DNA of 14,921 nt from Pseudomonadota bacterium (GCA_023424585.1 JAFADT010000220.1:1-14921), one strand, 5' to 3'; numbered from the stretch's first letter, positions 1 to 7,925 are shown. Notes: generated from the letters alone by a model not told the origin. Program-made: numbers and translations.

Positions 1-145
1 AGCCGGGGATGTTCAGCGTCTTGCCCGTGTAGATGAGGTCCTTGTTGGTGATCTGCGGGTTGGCCTTCATCAGCGAGTCCACGGACGTGCCGTAGCGCTG
101 GGCCAGAGCGGAGAGGGTGTCACCAGACTGGATGCGGTAGCTCAT
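1..145 (-). CDS. LysM-domain protein, N-terminal part (runs off the window)
   Basis: The minus-strand frame starting at the ATG at 145-143 encodes 48 residues before the window ends. They form one almost complete LysM module beginning MSYRIQSGDTLSALAQRYG and continuing through TSVDSLMKANPQI to GKTLNIPG. The SGDTLS.LA.RYGTSV..L...NP pattern is the classic LysM core that binds N-acetylglucosamine-containing glycans such as peptidoglycan. The module starts at residue 1 and no signal peptide precedes it, so this form is either cytoplasmic or exported by a route without a Sec signal. A GGAG ribosome-binding sequence lies 6 bases upstream of the ATG (152-155). The catalytic or partner domain lies outside the window, so the enzyme type cannot be named. 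The gene is divergent from the ornithine cyclodeaminase-like gene. Confidence 0.85.
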   Translation of the reverse strand, partial: MSYRIQSGDTLSALAQRYGTSVDSLMKANPQITNKDLIYTGKTLNIPG

Positions 146-571
146 GGGGGGCTCCGAGAGGGGAGCAGTGACCCGACGGCGGTCACCGGCTGCGATTGTT
201 TCCATTCTCGGCATTCAAGAACCGGGGTTGCGTCCCCCAGCCGCTTTTTCACTCCAGGCCCGCGCATGTGGGCGACGCTGCGCACCCGGAGTGGAATCCC
301 CGGCCGGAGCAGGGCGCGCACCGGCCATGGGGCACCCGGGGGTGCCGCCCGGGGAGGCCTTGTCGCGGTGCGCAATTTCAGGGGATTTAGCGGCTCTGGC
401 CGTCGTGCTTCTGGCGGGCGATGCGGCGGCTGAGGGCGTCCTGCTTCGCGTCGATGCGGGCGCGCTCGGCGGCGTCCAGGTGGGTGGCTCTTATGAAAGG
501 GGAAACATTCCGAGGGGATGGGGACGCGCGGCGCGCTTGAACGGGTGGGGGCGCCCACGCATGGTGGCGGG
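146..571. other. Divergent intergenic region
   Basis: This stretch lies between two genes transcribed away from each other and should hold both promoters. I could not identify a convincing -35/-10 pair. It contains a short GC hairpin at 331-346 (GGCACC, loop CGGG, GGTGCC) and a purine-rich AAAGGGG at 496-502. It also contains a short minus-strand frame (see 387-479) that looks coding but lacks a normal start. The open frames covering this region on both strands otherwise have no recognisable protein character. Confidence 0.5.
387..479 (-). pseudogene. Possible small or remnant ORF without a normal start codon
   Basis: The minus strand carries an open frame ending in TAA at 389-387. It reads LDAAERARIDAKQDALSRR followed by IARQKHDGQSR, a charged, helix-like composition with GC-rich third positions, unlike the Arg/Pro/His-rich shadows elsewhere. 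No ATG, GTG or TTG occurs upstream in the same frame for at least 100 bases. The only candidate is a CTG at 479-477 with AAGAG upstream. It may be a 30-residue peptide with a non-standard start, the 3' remnant of a decayed gene, or chance. I recognise no family. Confidence 0.2.
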
Positions 572-1672
572 GTGACGACCATTGCTCATCCCGACTTCGC
601 GGCGGCGCGGTTCGCCAGCTTCCCGGACGCGCGCTTCACCCCGGCACCGGCGGACGGCGTGCTGCCGGAGGGCTTCTTCACGACGACGAACCTGCCCACG
701 TACGTGCGGGTGGACGGGCGGTGGCGGATGCCGCGCGAGCCGCGCATGGACGGCGCGCTGGTGCTGGACGCGCAGGGGGAGCTCTGGGTGCGCGAGGGCC
801 GCCGGGTGTCCGCGGGCGAGCGGGTGGTGGTGGGCAAGGCGGAGGACGGCAGCGAGGGCGTCTACGTGAACATGGCCTACCTGTCGGAGGGCGGGGAGGG
901 CGAGTTCAAGTTCATGACGAGCGAGGTGTCGCGCGAGAAGCCCATCGACTACGCGCACATGGCGCGGCTGCTGGTGGAGGAGCGCGAGCGGGGCGGCTAT
1001 CCCATCTGGGTGACGGGGCCGGCGCTGGTGCACTCGCGGGCGCGGGCGGACATGACGTGGTTCGTGGAGAACGGCTTCGTGGGGGCGCTGCTCGCGGGCA
1101 ACGCGGTGGCGGTGCACGACATCGAGGCGTCCATCTACGGCACGACGCTGGGGATGAGCGGCGCGGGCGAGGCGACGTCGGGCGGGCACGGGCTGCACAT
1201 GCGCGCCATCAACCGGGTGCGGCAGGCGGGCTCCATCGCGAAGGCGGTGGAGGCGGGCGTCATCACCAACGGCATCATGCACGCGTGCGTGAAGCACGGG
1301 GTGCCGTTCGTGCTGACGGGGTCCATCCGGGATGACGGGCCGTTGCCGGACGTGGTGACGGACAACCTGGCGGCGCAGGACGCGATGCGAAGGCACGCGG
1401 TGAAGGCGACGATGGCGGTGCTGGTGGCCACGGCGCTGCACGCCATCGCGACGGGGAACATGCTGCCGGCGTTCGTGACGGAGAAGGACGGCAGCCTGCG
1501 GGAGCTGCCCACCATCTGCGTGGACTCGTCCGAGTTCGTGGTGAGCAAGCTGAAGGACCGCGGCACGCACCAGGCCTTCGGCGTGGTGACGAACGCGCAG
1601 GACTTCATGCACATCCTGCGGCTGTACGTGGAGCGCGAGCTGGCGGCGCGGGGCACGGCGCCGAAGGCCTAG
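572..1672 (+). CDS. TIGR00300-family protein (ornithine cyclodeaminase-like, LOR/SDH type)
   Basis: The product (366 residues from GTG 572) matches the family of archaeal/bacterial ornithine cyclodeaminases known as TIGR00300, in which ornithine is converted to proline and ammonia with NAD. The N-terminal third has the LOR/SDH domain signature (GFFTTTNLPTYVRVDGRW, then MDGALVLD). The C-terminal two thirds carry the nucleotide-binding part with LLAGNAVAVHDIE, SGGHGLHMRAINRVRQAGSI, GSIRDDGPLPDVVTD and ATGNMLP. The N-terminal guanidine-modifying domain that makes cyanobacterial ArgZ/AgrE a bifunctional arginine dihydrolase is absent, so only the cyclodeaminase half is present. The frame is open from an ATG at 518, which would add 18 residues of Gly-rich, weakly coding sequence. 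I prefer GTG 572 (VTTIAHPDF), but neither start has a well-spaced Shine-Dalgarno sequence. The stop codon overlaps that of the convergent propeller gene. Family assignment is firm; activity is inferred. Confidence 0.85.
   Translation: MTTIAHPDFAAARFASFPDARFTPAPADGVLPEGFFTTTNLPTYVRVDGRWRMPREPRMDGALVLDAQGELWVREGRRVSAGERVVVGKAEDGSEGVYVNMAYLSEGGEGEFKFMTSEVSREKPIDYAHMARLLVEERERGGYPIWVTGPALVHSRARADMTWFVENGFVGALLAGNAVAVHDIEASIYGTTLGMSGAGEATSGGHGLHMRAINRVRQAGSIAKAVEAGVITNGIMHACVKHGVPFVLTGSIRDDGPLPDVVTDNLAAQDAMRRHAVKATMAVLVATALHAIATGNMLPAFVTEKDGSLRELPTICVDSSEFVVSKLKDRGTHQAFGVVTNAQDFMHILRLYVERELAARGTAPKA
1669..1672. other. CTAG shared by two convergent stop codons
   Basis: The four bases CTAG contain TAG on the plus strand (1670-1672, end of the TIGR00300 gene) and TAG on the minus strand (1671-1669, end of the propeller gene). 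The genes therefore overlap tail to tail by 4 bp, with no room for an intergenic terminator. Confidence 0.95.
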
Positions 1673-3339
1673 CGCTGGCTGAGGGCGGGAGCGGAGACGG
1701 CCTTCCAGGCCGCACTCGACAGCCCGCCCTCGGTGCCGAAGAGGGCGGAGTCGCCGTCGGGGAGCACCGCGTACACGCGAGGGTCGGCCAGCCTCGGCAG
1801 GGCGCGCGTCTCCCCGGTGGCCGCGTCGAAGTACGCAGCGCCGAGCAGCGTGCCCACCAGCGCCCCGCCCGGCACGCGCGCGGCGGAGACGCTGGCGGGG
1901 GAGGGCAGCCCGGACGCGGCGCGCACGCGCGTCCACTTCGCCCCGTCGAAGTAGTTGAAGCCGTCCTGGCAGGTGCCCGCGACGGCGCGTCCTTGCGCGT
2001 CGACGGACAGCGCGGTGATCCAGTTGTCGGTGAGGTCGCGGCCGTCATGGAAGCGCTGCCACGTCGCGCCGTCCCAGCGCGTGAGGCCGCGGTCCTCGCT
2101 GCCCATCCACAGGAAGCGGCCCGAGGCTTCAGCGACGGAAGGGTGCTTGCTCCACTCCTTCGGCAGCGGCAGCCGCTTCACGAGCGACAGGGGGGATGTC
2201 CCGGGGGTGACCAGGGACATGCCCCGGCCGTCCACCAGCGCGACGCCCTCATCCATCTGGGACACGTTGAGCACGGACAGCTTCCCCAGCGCCACGGGGT
2301 TGCGAGCGCCGTACGCGATCTGCGTCCACGTCTTCCCATCATGGAAGCCCAGGCCATACGTCGTCGCGACGTAGAGGTTCGGCCCGTCGCTGGTGATGCC
2401 CAGCACCTGGTCGCTGGGGAGTGAAGGTGTGCGGACGGTCCGCCACCTTCCATCCTCCCGCTGGATGCAGGCGCCCCGGTCGAACGTGCCCACCACGAGC
2501 TGGCCCTGGTGGCGTGCGAGCGCGGTGATGTGATTGCCGCAGAGCTGCCCGGTGGGCGTGACGCGGCGCCAGCCCTTCTTCTCCTGGAGGAACACGCCCG
2601 AGGTCCGCGTGCCCGCCCAGCCCTCGCGCAGCACGGTGGCGCCCTTGGGGACGCTCACGGCCTGGAGGGGCACGGACTCCGTCTCCCACGCGTGCACCTC
2701 GCCCTGGCTGCCCACGATGCGCACGCCCTGCTCCGTCACGGTGAAGGACAGCGGCCCGGTGGGCACGTCGCGCAGCGCGGAGAGCCGGCCGGTGGCGCTG
2801 ATGGAGAACGCGCCCTCGGTGGTGCCCACGTCCACGCCGTCGCGCGTGTCGGAGATGAAGCGCACCGGCCCCGGCAGCGACCACGCGCGCTGCGTGCCCA
2901 GTTCGAACAGGCGCCCCTCCGCCGTGCCCGCGAAGCGCGGTGAGAACGCCGTATACGTGACGCCAGGAGGCAGCACCGAAGCCAGCGACTCCAACCGGAT
3001 TACGTAGTCAGAGGTGCTCGCGTCGTCAGCAGGAGGCAGCGCCTGCCAGCGCACGTCCAGCACGGGCGTCACCTGGAAGCGGGCGTCCAGCGACACGAGC
3101 CCTTCATCCGTGGCGACGAAGAGCCGGTCGCCGGTGGACTCCAGCGCGCGGCAGGAGTGGCTGGGGAGCCCGTCCTCCACCGTGAGGACGCGCACCGGCC
3201 GGCCGGCGGGGGTGAACAGCTCCAGGCCGCCTTCGGTGCACGCGACGACGTGGCCGCCGAACGGTGCCAGGTCGTGCACGGCCTCGGTGTTGGTGACGGT
3301 GGCGGCCAGGGTCAGCGCGGTGAGGGTGGAGAGCATCAT
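1669..3339 (-). CDS. Exported two-component-regulator-type beta-propeller protein
   Basis: The 556-residue product starts with a short hydrophobic stretch (MMLSTLTALTLAA) that looks like a signal peptide. Nearly all the rest is repeats of the Reg_prop type, as in the sensor domains of hybrid two-component systems. Repeats are recognisable at about 57-85 (GLPSHSCRALESTGDRLFVA), 268-290, 300-335 (SLPSDQVLGITSDGPNLYVA), 405-425, 438-470 (TDNWITALSVDAQGRAVAGT) and 475-510. Each has the D-x-x-I/V-x-x-L...L/V-x-V/A-G-T-x-x-G-L pattern followed by an aromatic strand such as FDGAKWTRV. No histidine kinase, output domain or membrane anchor follows, so it is a stand-alone periplasmic or outer-surface propeller. 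Partner and ligand cannot be told. Two ATGs are adjacent (3339 and 3336) with GGGGGTGGAG just upstream. It lies 78 bp downstream of the acyl-CoA dehydrogenase gene on the same strand and shares its stop region with the convergent gene. Confidence 0.8.
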   Translation of the reverse strand: MMLSTLTALTLAATVTNTEAVHDLAPFGGHVVACTEGGLELFTPAGRPVRVLTVEDGLPSHSCRALESTGDRLFVATDEGLVSLDARFQVTPVLDVRWQALPPADDASTSDYVIRLESLASVLPPGVTYTAFSPRFAGTAEGRLFELGTQRAWSLPGPVRFISDTRDGVDVGTTEGAFSISATGRLSALRDVPTGPLSFTVTEQGVRIVGSQGEVHAWETESVPLQAVSVPKGATVLREGWAGTRTSGVFLQEKKGWRRVTPTGQLCGNHITALARHQGQLVVGTFDRGACIQREDGRWRTVRTPSLPSDQVLGITSDGPNLYVATTYGLGFHDGKTWTQIAYGARNPVALGKLSVLNVSQMDEGVALVDGRGMSLVTPGTSPLSLVKRLPLPKEWSKHPSVAEASGRFLWMGSEDRGLTRWDGATWQRFHDGRDLTDNWITALSVDAQGRAVAGTCQDGFNYFDGAKWTRVRAASGLPSPASVSAARVPGGALVGTLLGAAYFDAATGETRALPRLADPRVYAVLPDGDSALFGTEGGLSSAAWKAVSAPALSQR

Positions 3340-3381
3340 GCTCCACCCCCATTGCGAACTCCGGGCCAGCGCGGTGTGTCT

Positions 3382-3408
3382 CCCCGGAGCCGCACCCGCG
3401 GCCCGGGG
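3382..3408 (-). terminator. GC-rich hairpin between acyl-CoA dehydrogenase and propeller genes
   Basis: On the minus strand CCCCGG-GCCGC pairs with GCGGC-CCGGGG around a GGGT loop, with a single unpaired T in the right arm. It begins 9 bases after the dehydrogenase stop and is followed by AGACACACC, with no U-tract. It may be a weak terminator, a processing site or an mRNA 3'-end stabiliser that lets part of the transcription continue into the propeller gene. Confidence 0.4.
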
Positions 3409-3417
3409 CCATCACGC

Positions 3418-5232
3418 CTAGAACGACTCTTCCGGCAGGTCCATCAGGTCCAGGTTGCCGTTCTCCACCATGCGCGCGGCGTGGGCGATGCCGGGCAGCA
3501 CCTCGTGGCAGTACCAGCGGGCGCTGGCCACCTTGCCGGCGTAGAACGCCTTGTCGCCGGGGTGGGTCTTCGTCCGTTCCAGCGCCACGGCCGCGTGGCG
3601 CACCAGCAGCCAGCCGATGATGACCTCCGCCACGGCGAACAGCACGCGGTTGCCCTGGAAGCCCACGTGGTAGACGGACTCGCCCAGCTTGCCCATCAGC
3701 GTGCCGAGCAGCGTCTGCAGGTGCCCCACCGCCTCGCCCAGCGCGGCGCGCTCGGCCTTCAGCTCCGGACCGCCCTCGTCTCCCTCCGCCGTCGCGCGGA
3801 CGCGCTCCAGGAGCCCCATCAGCGTCGCGCCGCCGTCGCGCGCCACCTTGCGCATCAGCAGGTCCAGCGCCTGGATGTGCGTGGTGCCCTCGTAGAGCGA
3901 GTCGATCTTCTGGTCGCGGATGTACTGCTCCACCGGGTAGTCCGTCAGGAAGCCCGAGCCGCCGTGCACCTGGAGCGACAGCGACAGCAGCTCATACGCC
4001 TTCTCCGAGCTGTAGCCCTTCACCAGCGGCAGCAGCATGTCGTTGAGCACGTCCGCCTCGCCCGCAGCCGTGGAGCGGTGGCCGCCTTGCAACTCCACCT
4101 GGTCCTGCACGGACGCGGTGAAGAGGGCCAGCGCGCGCAGGCCCTCGGCGTGCGCCTTCTGCGCCATCAGCATGCGGCGCACGTCCGGGTGCTGGAGGAT
4201 GTTCACGCGCGGCGCCGTCTTGTCGCGCGCCTTCGCCAGGTCGCTGCCCTGCACGCGGTCCTTCGCGAACGACAGCGCGCGGAAGTAGCCCGCGGACAGC
4301 GTGGCCATGGACTTCAGGCCCACCGCCATGCGCGCGTTCTCGATGATGTGGAACATCTGCCGGATGCCGTCGTGCACCTCGCCCAGCAGGAGGCCGCGCG
4401 TGGGCTTGCCGTCGCCGAACGTCAGCTCGCACGTGACGGACCCCTTCAGGCCCATCTTCTTCTCCAGCTTGGTGCACACGACGTTGTTGTGCGCGCCCAG
4501 GCTGCCGTCCTCGTTCACCCAGTACTTGGGCACCACGAACAGCGACAGGCCCTTGGTGCCCGGCGCCGCGCCTTCCGGACGCGCCAGCACCATGTGGATG
4601 ATGTTCTCCGCGATGTCCGACTCGCCGTTGGTGATGAAGCGCTTGACGCCTTCAATCTCCCAGACGTCGCCGTCCACGTGCCGGGCCTTGGTGCGCGCCG
4701 CGCCCACGTCGCTGCCCGCGTCCGGCTCCGTCAGCACCATGGACCCGCTCCAGCGCTTGTCCAGGATGTGCGGCAGGAAGCGCTGCTTCTGCGACTCCGT
4801 GCCCAGCTTGTCGATGACGCGCGCCAGCAGGTTGCCCAGCGTGAAGAACGCCAGCGCGGGGTTGGCGCCCAGCAGCAGCTCGAACGCGGCCCAGCCCAGC
4901 GACGGCGGCGCGCCCAGGCCGCCCAGGTGCGTGGGCGTCTCCAACAGGTGCATGCCCGCGTCGTAGTACGCGCCCATCGCGGCCTTGAGGCCGGGGGGCA
5001 GCTTCACCTCGCCGTTCTCCAGCCTGGGCGGGTTGTGCTCGGACTCGTCGAAGCTCTTCGCCAGCTCCTGCGTGCACAGCTGCGCGAACGTCTGAAGCGT
5101 CTGCCGGGCCGCCGTCTCGTCCAGGTCCCCGAAGGGCGCCTTGCCCAGCGACGTGTGGCCGATGTCGAGGAACTCGAAGAGGTTGAACTCAATATCGCGG
5201 AGGTTGGGCGTGTAGTGCAGGGACGACGACAT
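3418..5232 (-). CDS. Acyl-CoA dehydrogenase, large FadE5-like form
   Basis: This 604-residue flavoenzyme should catalyse alpha,beta-dehydrogenation of acyl-CoA in the cytoplasm, the first step of beta-oxidation, passing electrons to ETF. It begins with the short N-terminal motif of the long ACAD subfamily (DIEFNLFEFLDIG, residues 14-26). The FAD/substrate signature MVLTEPDAGSDVG lies at 165-177. The second signature QVHGGSGFLTDYPVEQYIRD lies near 421-440, and the catalytic base in SLYEGTTHIQ is Glu448. A helical C-terminal extension of roughly 140 residues follows, typical of ~600-residue ACADs and absent from 380-residue short forms. I chose the ATG at 5232 because GAGGAG sits 7-8 bases upstream and the product begins MSSSLHYTPN; the frame is open to 5340, but that extension would read through the upstream gene's terminator. 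No ETF or thiolase gene is adjacent, so chain-length preference is unknown. Confidence 0.93.
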   Translation of the reverse strand: MSSSLHYTPNLRDIEFNLFEFLDIGHTSLGKAPFGDLDETAARQTLQTFAQLCTQELAKSFDESEHNPPRLENGEVKLPPGLKAAMGAYYDAGMHLLETPTHLGGLGAPPSLGWAAFELLLGANPALAFFTLGNLLARVIDKLGTESQKQRFLPHILDKRWSGSMVLTEPDAGSDVGAARTKARHVDGDVWEIEGVKRFITNGESDIAENIIHMVLARPEGAAPGTKGLSLFVVPKYWVNEDGSLGAHNNVVCTKLEKKMGLKGSVTCELTFGDGKPTRGLLLGEVHDGIRQMFHIIENARMAVGLKSMATLSAGYFRALSFAKDRVQGSDLAKARDKTAPRVNILQHPDVRRMLMAQKAHAEGLRALALFTASVQDQVELQGGHRSTAAGEADVLNDMLLPLVKGYSSEKAYELLSLSLQVHGGSGFLTDYPVEQYIRDQKIDSLYEGTTHIQALDLLMRKVARDGGATLMGLLERVRATAEGDEGGPELKAERAALGEAVGHLQTLLGTLMGKLGESVYHVGFQGNRVLFAVAEVIIGWLLVRHAAVALERTKTHPGDKAFYAGKVASARWYCHEVLPGIAHAARMVENGNLDLMDLPEESF

Positions 5233-5257
5233 CGAAGGACTCCTCGCGGCCAGGTGC

Positions 5258-5293
5258 GAAAGAAACAGCCCCGCGCCGGTGCGGGCGCGGGGC
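5258..5293 (-). terminator. Rho-independent terminator of the VIT-vWA gene
   Basis: On the minus strand GCCCCGCGCC pairs perfectly over 10 bp with GGCGCGGGGC around a CGCACC loop, followed by TGTTTCTTTC. It lies 39 bases beyond the VIT-vWA stop codon and only about 35 bases before the acyl-CoA dehydrogenase start. It is the best-formed terminator on this strand in the window. Confidence 0.85.
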
Positions 5294-5332
5294 CGAAACG
5301 GACCGCCAGGGTAGCCGAGATTGATTCGCGGG

Positions 5333-7846
5333 TCAGTCACGCGGCGCGTGGATGACGCTCAGCGTCTCCCGGCGCTCGAAGCGGTTGCCGGCGGCGTCGC
5401 GGGCGACGAACACCAGCGCGTAGGCGCCGGCCGGCGTGCCCTCGGGGACGACCAGGGACTTCGTGAAGCGCAGCCGGTCCCGCGTGTCGAGCAGGTGCTG
5501 GTCCTCGCCGAAGAGGTCGCCGTACACGCTGACCTCCTGCGTGGCCTCCACCGCGTCCACGTCCACCATCAGGGTGTCACCGGGGTGGAGCTCCTTCTGG
5601 GAGAGGACGACCTCGAAGTCGTTGCCCTGCGAGTCCAGGCGGTAGCGCACCTCGCTGCGTTCCACGCGGCCGTCCGCCAGCTCGGAGATGATGAACACGG
5701 TGTAGTAGCCATCCTCGATGCCCAGCGGCACGAGGAACCGGCCGCGCCACGAACGGGTGAGCGGGTCGAACGTGAGCGGCTTCACCAGGCCGAAGGGGAA
5801 GTAGGCGGTGACGCGGCGGGCGTCGCGCGGGGCGCGCACGGAGATGATGGGGTCGCCGGGCGGGATCTCCTCGCGGCTGAGCGCGCCGGACACCATGCCG
5901 TCGGGAAGCTGCACGGGGACCACCTCGCGGACCGTCTCGCCGTCAGGGCTCGTGCGGGCCACCTGCTCCACCGCGACGAAGGACGTGTAGCGGCTCATCA
6001 GGTGGTACTGGAGCGCGGTGTCGGTGATGCCCCGCACGACTTCGGGCGTCTCTCCACGGTAACCCTCCACGGTGAGCTCCTCGATGCGCTGGCGGGCCCA
6101 GAGGCTCTTGAGCGAGTCATGCTCCGGCGCGACCTCCGGGAAGTGCACGGGCACGTCGAAGTGGCGGACCTCGCCGCGCACGCGGCCGGAGATGCGGAGG
6201 ACGCCGTCGCCGGTGCCGGTGAACCTGCCCACGAGGAACAGCGGCTGACCGGCGAAGAGGTCCGGCACGGACTTCGGGTACACGTCGCTGACGGGCAGGC
6301 CGTCGGTGTCCACCACGAGCGAGGTGAGGACGGGGCCGCGCATGCGCTGCTCGAACTCGCGGGCGACGTCCTCCTCGGGGCGGTCGAGGTTGACGAGGGT
6401 GGAGGCGCCGCGGCCCAGCTCGCCCATCTTGGTGATGAGGTAGCGGTTGGTGCTGGAGCCCACGCCGGCGGAGAAGATGCGCGTCTCCTCGCGCAGGTGG
6501 TCCTGGAGCGTGCCGAGCACCTGCTCATCCGCGCCGATGAAGCCGTCCGTCATGAAGAGCACCATGCGCAGGCGGGCGGGATCGTTCGGGGGGACCATGG
6601 CCTCCTGGGCGGCGACGCGCACGTCGGTGCCGCCACCGCCCCAGAAGCTGGCGACGTAGGGCAGGGCGCTCTGGATGTTCTCCGGCGTGGCGGGGACGGC
6701 GGTGGGCGCGAACCTGGTCACCTGCGTGTCGAAGTTGAGGACCTGGAAGGTGTCCTCGGGCATCAGGTGGTGGAGCACCTCCTGGGTGATGGCCTTGGAC
6801 TTCTCGATGGCGAGGCCGGACTGCGAGCAGGAGGTGTCGAGCACCATGTAGACCTCGCGCGGGACGATCTCCTTCGGGGTGGGGGCCAGCTGCGGGTTGA
6901 GCATCACCAGGAAGTAGCCGTGGTCCGCGCCGGGGTCGCGGTGCACGAGGACGGCGGGGCGGATGAGGGCGTCGGCGACGACGTACTCGAGGATGAAGTC
7001 CTTGTTGGGGATGCGGTCATCGCGGCCCAGGCTCACGGTGGCGCGGGACGGGCCGTCGCGCGTCACGTCCACGCGGTGGGTGGTGGAGCGCAGCGCGTGG
7101 ACCGGGAGGCCCGCGTCCAGGCGCACGGTGAGCTGGATGTCCTGGCCGCTGCGCGTGTCGGCGAGCGCGGGGGGCGTGATGCGGCTCGCGTCGGGGACGG
7201 TGGTGGTGTCGGGCTCCTCGCCTTCGCCCTGGCGCGTGGGCAGCGGCGTGCCGCTGATGTAGCGGGGGCCGACGACCATGGGGAAGCTGAAGCGGTAGGT
7301 GCCGGCGTCGTAGGGGAGGCGCTCCACGTAGTGGATGCGCACGCGGAGGGTCTCACCCGGGAGGATGTTGGCGACGGACTGGGTGAAGAGGTTGGGGCGC
7401 TCCTGGTCGAGCAGCGCGGCCGTCTTGCCCTCGGCCTTGGCGCGCTCGTAGGTGTCGCGGGCCTGCTCGCGGGTCTGGATGACGCCCTGGATGACGCGCT
7501 CGCCGAGGTGCATCTCCATGCCGTCCACGGCGGCCAGCTCCGGCAGCGGGAAGACGTAGAGCGCTTCGAGGGGCGCGGTGTAGGGGTTCTCGAACACCTG
7601 CGTCACGGTGACGGACGCGAGGAACCCGCTGACCTCCGCGTCCACCTCCGTGTGCTTGAGGCTGAAGGTGCGCGGCGCGGGGTCCGGGCATGCCGGGGTG
7701 TCCGCCGCCTGCGGCTGGGCACGGAAGCGCGCCACGAGGGTGCCCTGGGCGATGCCCGCGGTGGGCGACGCGGCCGGAGGGCAGGGTTGCGCGGAGGCCG
7801 GGGCGGCCAGCAGGCAGACGAAGAGCGTGGCGAGCAGGACTCGCAT
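5333..7846 (-). CDS. Exported VIT domain and von Willebrand A domain protein
   Basis: The 837-residue product has a clear Sec signal peptide (MRVLLATLFVCLLAAPASA, cleavage near residue 19). A VIT domain follows at about 60-190, with the hallmark VFENPYTAPLEALYVFPLP and VDGMEMHLG. A vWA domain occupies about 330-500. The metal-ion-dependent adhesion site is present: Asp337, Ser339 and Ser341 in DTSCS, Thr407 in GGGGTDV, and Asp434 in FMTDG. This layout is that of inter-alpha-trypsin-inhibitor heavy-chain-like proteins. The C-terminal third has beta-rich, Ig-like segments ending SVIHAPRD. There is no LPxTG motif, PEP-CTERM or C-terminal membrane segment, so it should be released to the periplasm or outside, or held by protein contact. 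The start has AAGG 9 bases upstream. Its gene follows the slipin gene after 112 bp holding two hairpins and ends at a strong terminator. Ligand unknown; a role in adhesion or protein assembly is family-based inference. Confidence 0.9.
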   Translation of the reverse strand: MRVLLATLFVCLLAAPASAQPCPPAASPTAGIAQGTLVARFRAQPQAADTPACPDPAPRTFSLKHTEVDAEVSGFLASVTVTQVFENPYTAPLEALYVFPLPELAAVDGMEMHLGERVIQGVIQTREQARDTYERAKAEGKTAALLDQERPNLFTQSVANILPGETLRVRIHYVERLPYDAGTYRFSFPMVVGPRYISGTPLPTRQGEGEEPDTTTVPDASRITPPALADTRSGQDIQLTVRLDAGLPVHALRSTTHRVDVTRDGPSRATVSLGRDDRIPNKDFILEYVVADALIRPAVLVHRDPGADHGYFLVMLNPQLAPTPKEIVPREVYMVLDTSCSQSGLAIEKSKAITQEVLHHLMPEDTFQVLNFDTQVTRFAPTAVPATPENIQSALPYVASFWGGGGTDVRVAAQEAMVPPNDPARLRMVLFMTDGFIGADEQVLGTLQDHLREETRIFSAGVGSSTNRYLITKMGELGRGASTLVNLDRPEEDVAREFEQRMRGPVLTSLVVDTDGLPVSDVYPKSVPDLFAGQPLFLVGRFTGTGDGVLRISGRVRGEVRHFDVPVHFPEVAPEHDSLKSLWARQRIEELTVEGYRGETPEVVRGITDTALQYHLMSRYTSFVAVEQVARTSPDGETVREVVPVQLPDGMVSGALSREEIPPGDPIISVRAPRDARRVTAYFPFGLVKPLTFDPLTRSWRGRFLVPLGIEDGYYTVFIISELADGRVERSEVRYRLDSQGNDFEVVLSQKELHPGDTLMVDVDAVEATQEVSVYGDLFGEDQHLLDTRDRLRFTKSLVVPEGTPAGAYALVFVARDAAGNRFERRETLSVIHAPRD

Positions 7847-7872
7847 GGTCGGGAACCTTGGTTTCAGGGTGT

Positions 7873-7898
7873 GCCCGGGGACATTGCAGTCCCCGGGC
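7873..7898 (-). promoter_or_regulatory. Leader hairpin upstream of the VIT-vWA gene
   Basis: GCCCGGGGAC and GTCCCCGGGC form a perfect 10-bp inverted repeat with a 6-base loop, ending 26 bases before the VIT-vWA start codon. No U-tract follows on the minus strand (ACACCCTGAAACC). It could be a 5'-UTR hairpin, an attenuator or part of a double terminator for the slipin gene. Confidence 0.45.
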
Positions 7899-7925
7899 CA
7901 ACGCCGGTTCCCCTCTGAAGCGACG

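Noticed and set aside
491..1936. 481-codon minus-strand open frame across the TIGR00300 gene
   Set aside because: It is His/Arg-rich with no motifs and overlaps two confidently assigned genes.
5233..5340. N-terminal extension of the acyl-CoA dehydrogenase from the upstream ATG at 5340
   Set aside because: It would be translated through the terminator hairpin, has no homologous character, and the internal ATG at 5232 has an excellent ribosome-binding site.
3157..5355. 732-codon plus-strand open frame opposite the acyl-CoA dehydrogenase and propeller genes
   Set aside because: Composition is His/Arg/Val/Ala/Leu/Gln-rich with no domain. It is the antisense frame expected when nearly all third codon positions are G or C.
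5321..7918. 865-codon plus-strand open frame opposite the VIT-vWA gene
   Set aside because: Low-complexity Val/Gly/Ala/His/Arg translation with no motif, while the opposite strand encodes a clear signal peptide, VIT and vWA protein.
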